From NCBI RefSeq assembly GCF_029227915.1, contig NC_079888.1, forward strand, positions 17,834,001 to 17,898,000: a stretch of 64,000 bases of DNA, read 5' to 3'. Below, piece by piece: positions 61,961 through 64,000 of this stretch. Each line of letters starts with the position of its first letter. Positions within the stretch are counted from its first letter, which is position 1. The stretch is from Hydractinia symbiolongicarpus. Lineage: Eukaryota; Cnidaria; Hydrozoa; Anthoathecata; Hydractiniidae. The position numbers and the translations under genes are program-made. A model generated the notes under the pieces. That model saw nothing but the letters and a program-made list of their open reading frames with translations, was not told where the DNA came from and did not search any database.

Positions 61961-64000
61961 AGGGTAAGATACGTGACCACGCTGGCTTTGTGCTTATTGA
62001 TTAATTTTAATTCGGGGTTTGCTCTGAGAAATTATTTTGTGTTCATTGGAGATTGAAATTAGGGATTTGCTCTCACACATTCGTTTGCGTCTAAACTTTC
62101 GCATGAAAGAAAAAGTTTTTAAATAGTCAAAGAAAGTTTAGTCAACTAGACTATCCGACGTGTAAACACGATCAACACCGTTTAAGGTTCGCATTATAGA
62201 ACAATCCATGAAGTGGCTGTCAAGGACCAATAATTCGAAAGCAACGGGCGATCTGGTGTCGGCGAAAATTTATATTCAAGATGTTTAATCTAACAACATA
62301 AACGAAGAATAGAAAATTTGATAAATTCAAAATGCTCGTGCACTATAACTTGTGAGGACGTTCTATAAAACGTGGAACTATTGCAATGCTGGGGACGCAC
62401 AAAAAGTTGATTGTCTGCCGGGGAGGATTATTAATGAGAACTGGTCATAAAATAGCTTAGCCTTGAGGATATAATTTGAGGATATAATAACTCTCTGGGA
62501 CGTTCATGGAGACCACGTACCTATTTTTAACTATTATCAGTATGACTCTTTAGTGGATTTCTCTATGGAAAGTGATAGTTGGTGGGCCAAAAATTTGTGA
62601 CACGGGTATCAACCTTGTTCCCAGACCAGAACAATATCTAGGCATATGAGAAAGATAAGACCAGGTGTTCCATTTACAGTATGCATCTATAGCTATCACT
62701 TCGTATAGCAATATGCCTACTTCGTATAGATATAAAAAATATAAATAAATGCACGAAGCTATTTAAATATATTTCACCATATTTATGGTATTTTTTCTTA
62801 GCCAGGAGACCTAGAGTGATTTTTCGTACTATCAATTGAGTATGTTAGGGAGTATACAAAACTTAGTTAGTTAGTTAGACCAGGTTTTTCTTACAATTGT
62901 AACTCAGGATCATGCTTAATAGGAAAGCAAAGCCAACACTTGTTGTGTGGACAGAAGTGCAAAAAGAATAAGCGCAGAAAGAAATTTAAAGTTTACAGAA
63001 AAAAACATCAAAAGTATAGACTAAGGAACAAATAAATAGATGGAGTGCCAGCGTGCTTTTTTCTTATCTTATTATACGCTTTTTTAAAAAATATTTTGAC
63101 ATTAAGGCGTATGCGCCTGCATACGACGTATTTTGTGTGGTTACCTGCGAGGGAGAGTGCGATATTAAATCAAGCGTGATATTTTTAGTAAATCAGCTGA
63201 TGTCAGCAGAAACTTCATACAATTTTAGACCTCTGTTTCATGAATCGATTTATTATTAAAAACGTTTTTTTCTGCAGTTAAAAAGTTTTCATACCTTTGC
63301 TTTAGCCTCCATTAATTTTTCTTTCCAAACTTCTTAAATTTCTCAGCGTGACTACAAGACATACTTTAATGTTTTTAAAACAACCCCAGCGATATAAGCA
63401 ACCACAGAAATCAACTCATCACTGCTAACATTTTCTTAATATATTCTTTTTGATTATTTTTTTCTTGTAACATAGTGTCTTGTCTAGAAAGAAATACAAC
63501 TTGGATGAAATAACAACTTCCGTTTGGTACATCAAGACCAGTTGTAATCAGTCTTCTATTTATTATCATAACATCCATGCAGGCTTACGGTAATCTCTTA
63601 AGCCGGTTGCCGATTTTTAAGTACATACCGAAGCAAAATGTTCTTCTTACATATTTTTCCTGAAGACAAGAATAGCAAGTACGAGAGAATAGCATGATAA
63701 TAAAAGAAAATTAATAAAAATAACAATCAATTTTTTGTGAATTTTACAAGATAGAATTTCCAATTCTGATCAAAATTATATTCCCGAGGACAGTGAGTGA
63801 ATAAATATAAACTGTTATTTATTTGGCATATATTTTTATTATGTACCCCGTTTTTACTTATTTTGATGTAAGTTGCTGGAAATAAACAGGGATTTTGTGG
63901 GTTGGGAAATGTATCAAGAATTAATAATTGGGTTTTAGGTTGAACAAATAAAGGGGTGCGTAGAAAAAGTTGCGTTTTTCAGTTCAATAATAATCTGCAA
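61961..64000. other. Gene-free right end of the window
   Basis: AT-rich sequence without a recognised gene. Contains a TTAG microsatellite near 62861-62880 and repeat-like AACCTTGTTCCCAGACCAG at about 62611, which partly matches the inverse of CCCTGGGAACAAGG at 22473. Confidence 0.5.

Overview
This is AT-rich animal nuclear DNA. Its genes have many short exons with GT-AG introns, introns and spacers are long, and old mobile-element remnants are common. Three conserved genes can be reconstructed exon by exon, and each closes into a reading frame divisible by three: a WNK kinase, the AP endonuclease APEX2, and an L1-family adhesion molecule. Gene content shows a metazoan. Gene structure, low GC and repeat style suggest a cnidarian, perhaps a hydrozoan, but that placement is inference.

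Layout: 1-8007 has no recognisable gene apart from a minisatellite at 353-610. WNK (+ strand, 13 coding exons, 8008-21155) encodes about 1527 residues: kinase domain, two CCT-like domains, two RFxV motifs and a C-terminal coiled coil. A convergent gap (21156-23946) carries repeats and a long perfect hairpin. APEX2 (- strand, 6 exons, 31685-23947, 506 residues) follows; its introns hold two decayed non-LTR retrotransposons. Next to its start codon lies a decayed tyrosine-recombinase element with nested inverted repeats (31872-33476).

From 34.8 to 43.6 kb the window is mobile-element territory. It holds a TIR/TSD-bounded element filled with a 152-bp higher-order minisatellite, a second minisatellite built on CCAACGACCAACGA, an intact intronless ISXO2/IS1595-type (Merlin-like) DDE transposase (38322-37285), and an intact four-exon DUF3987-type ATPase gene (43347-41312). 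The last two share a strand and lie 3 kb apart. An inverted copy of the minisatellite core lies just beyond the ATPase gene. This stretch is the best candidate for an undescribed element.

The interval 43348-50032 has no recognised gene. The L1-family gene (+ strand, 19 coding exons, 50033-59955, 1270 residues) encodes a signal peptide, six Ig domains, five FN3 domains, one membrane segment and a tail with the ankyrin-binding FIGQY motif. The remainder (59956-64000) is non-coding apart from a weak DNA-transposon remnant near 61.35-61.96 kb.

Functionally the conserved genes are unrelated neighbours: ion/volume signalling (WNK), DNA repair (APEX2) and cell adhesion (L1).
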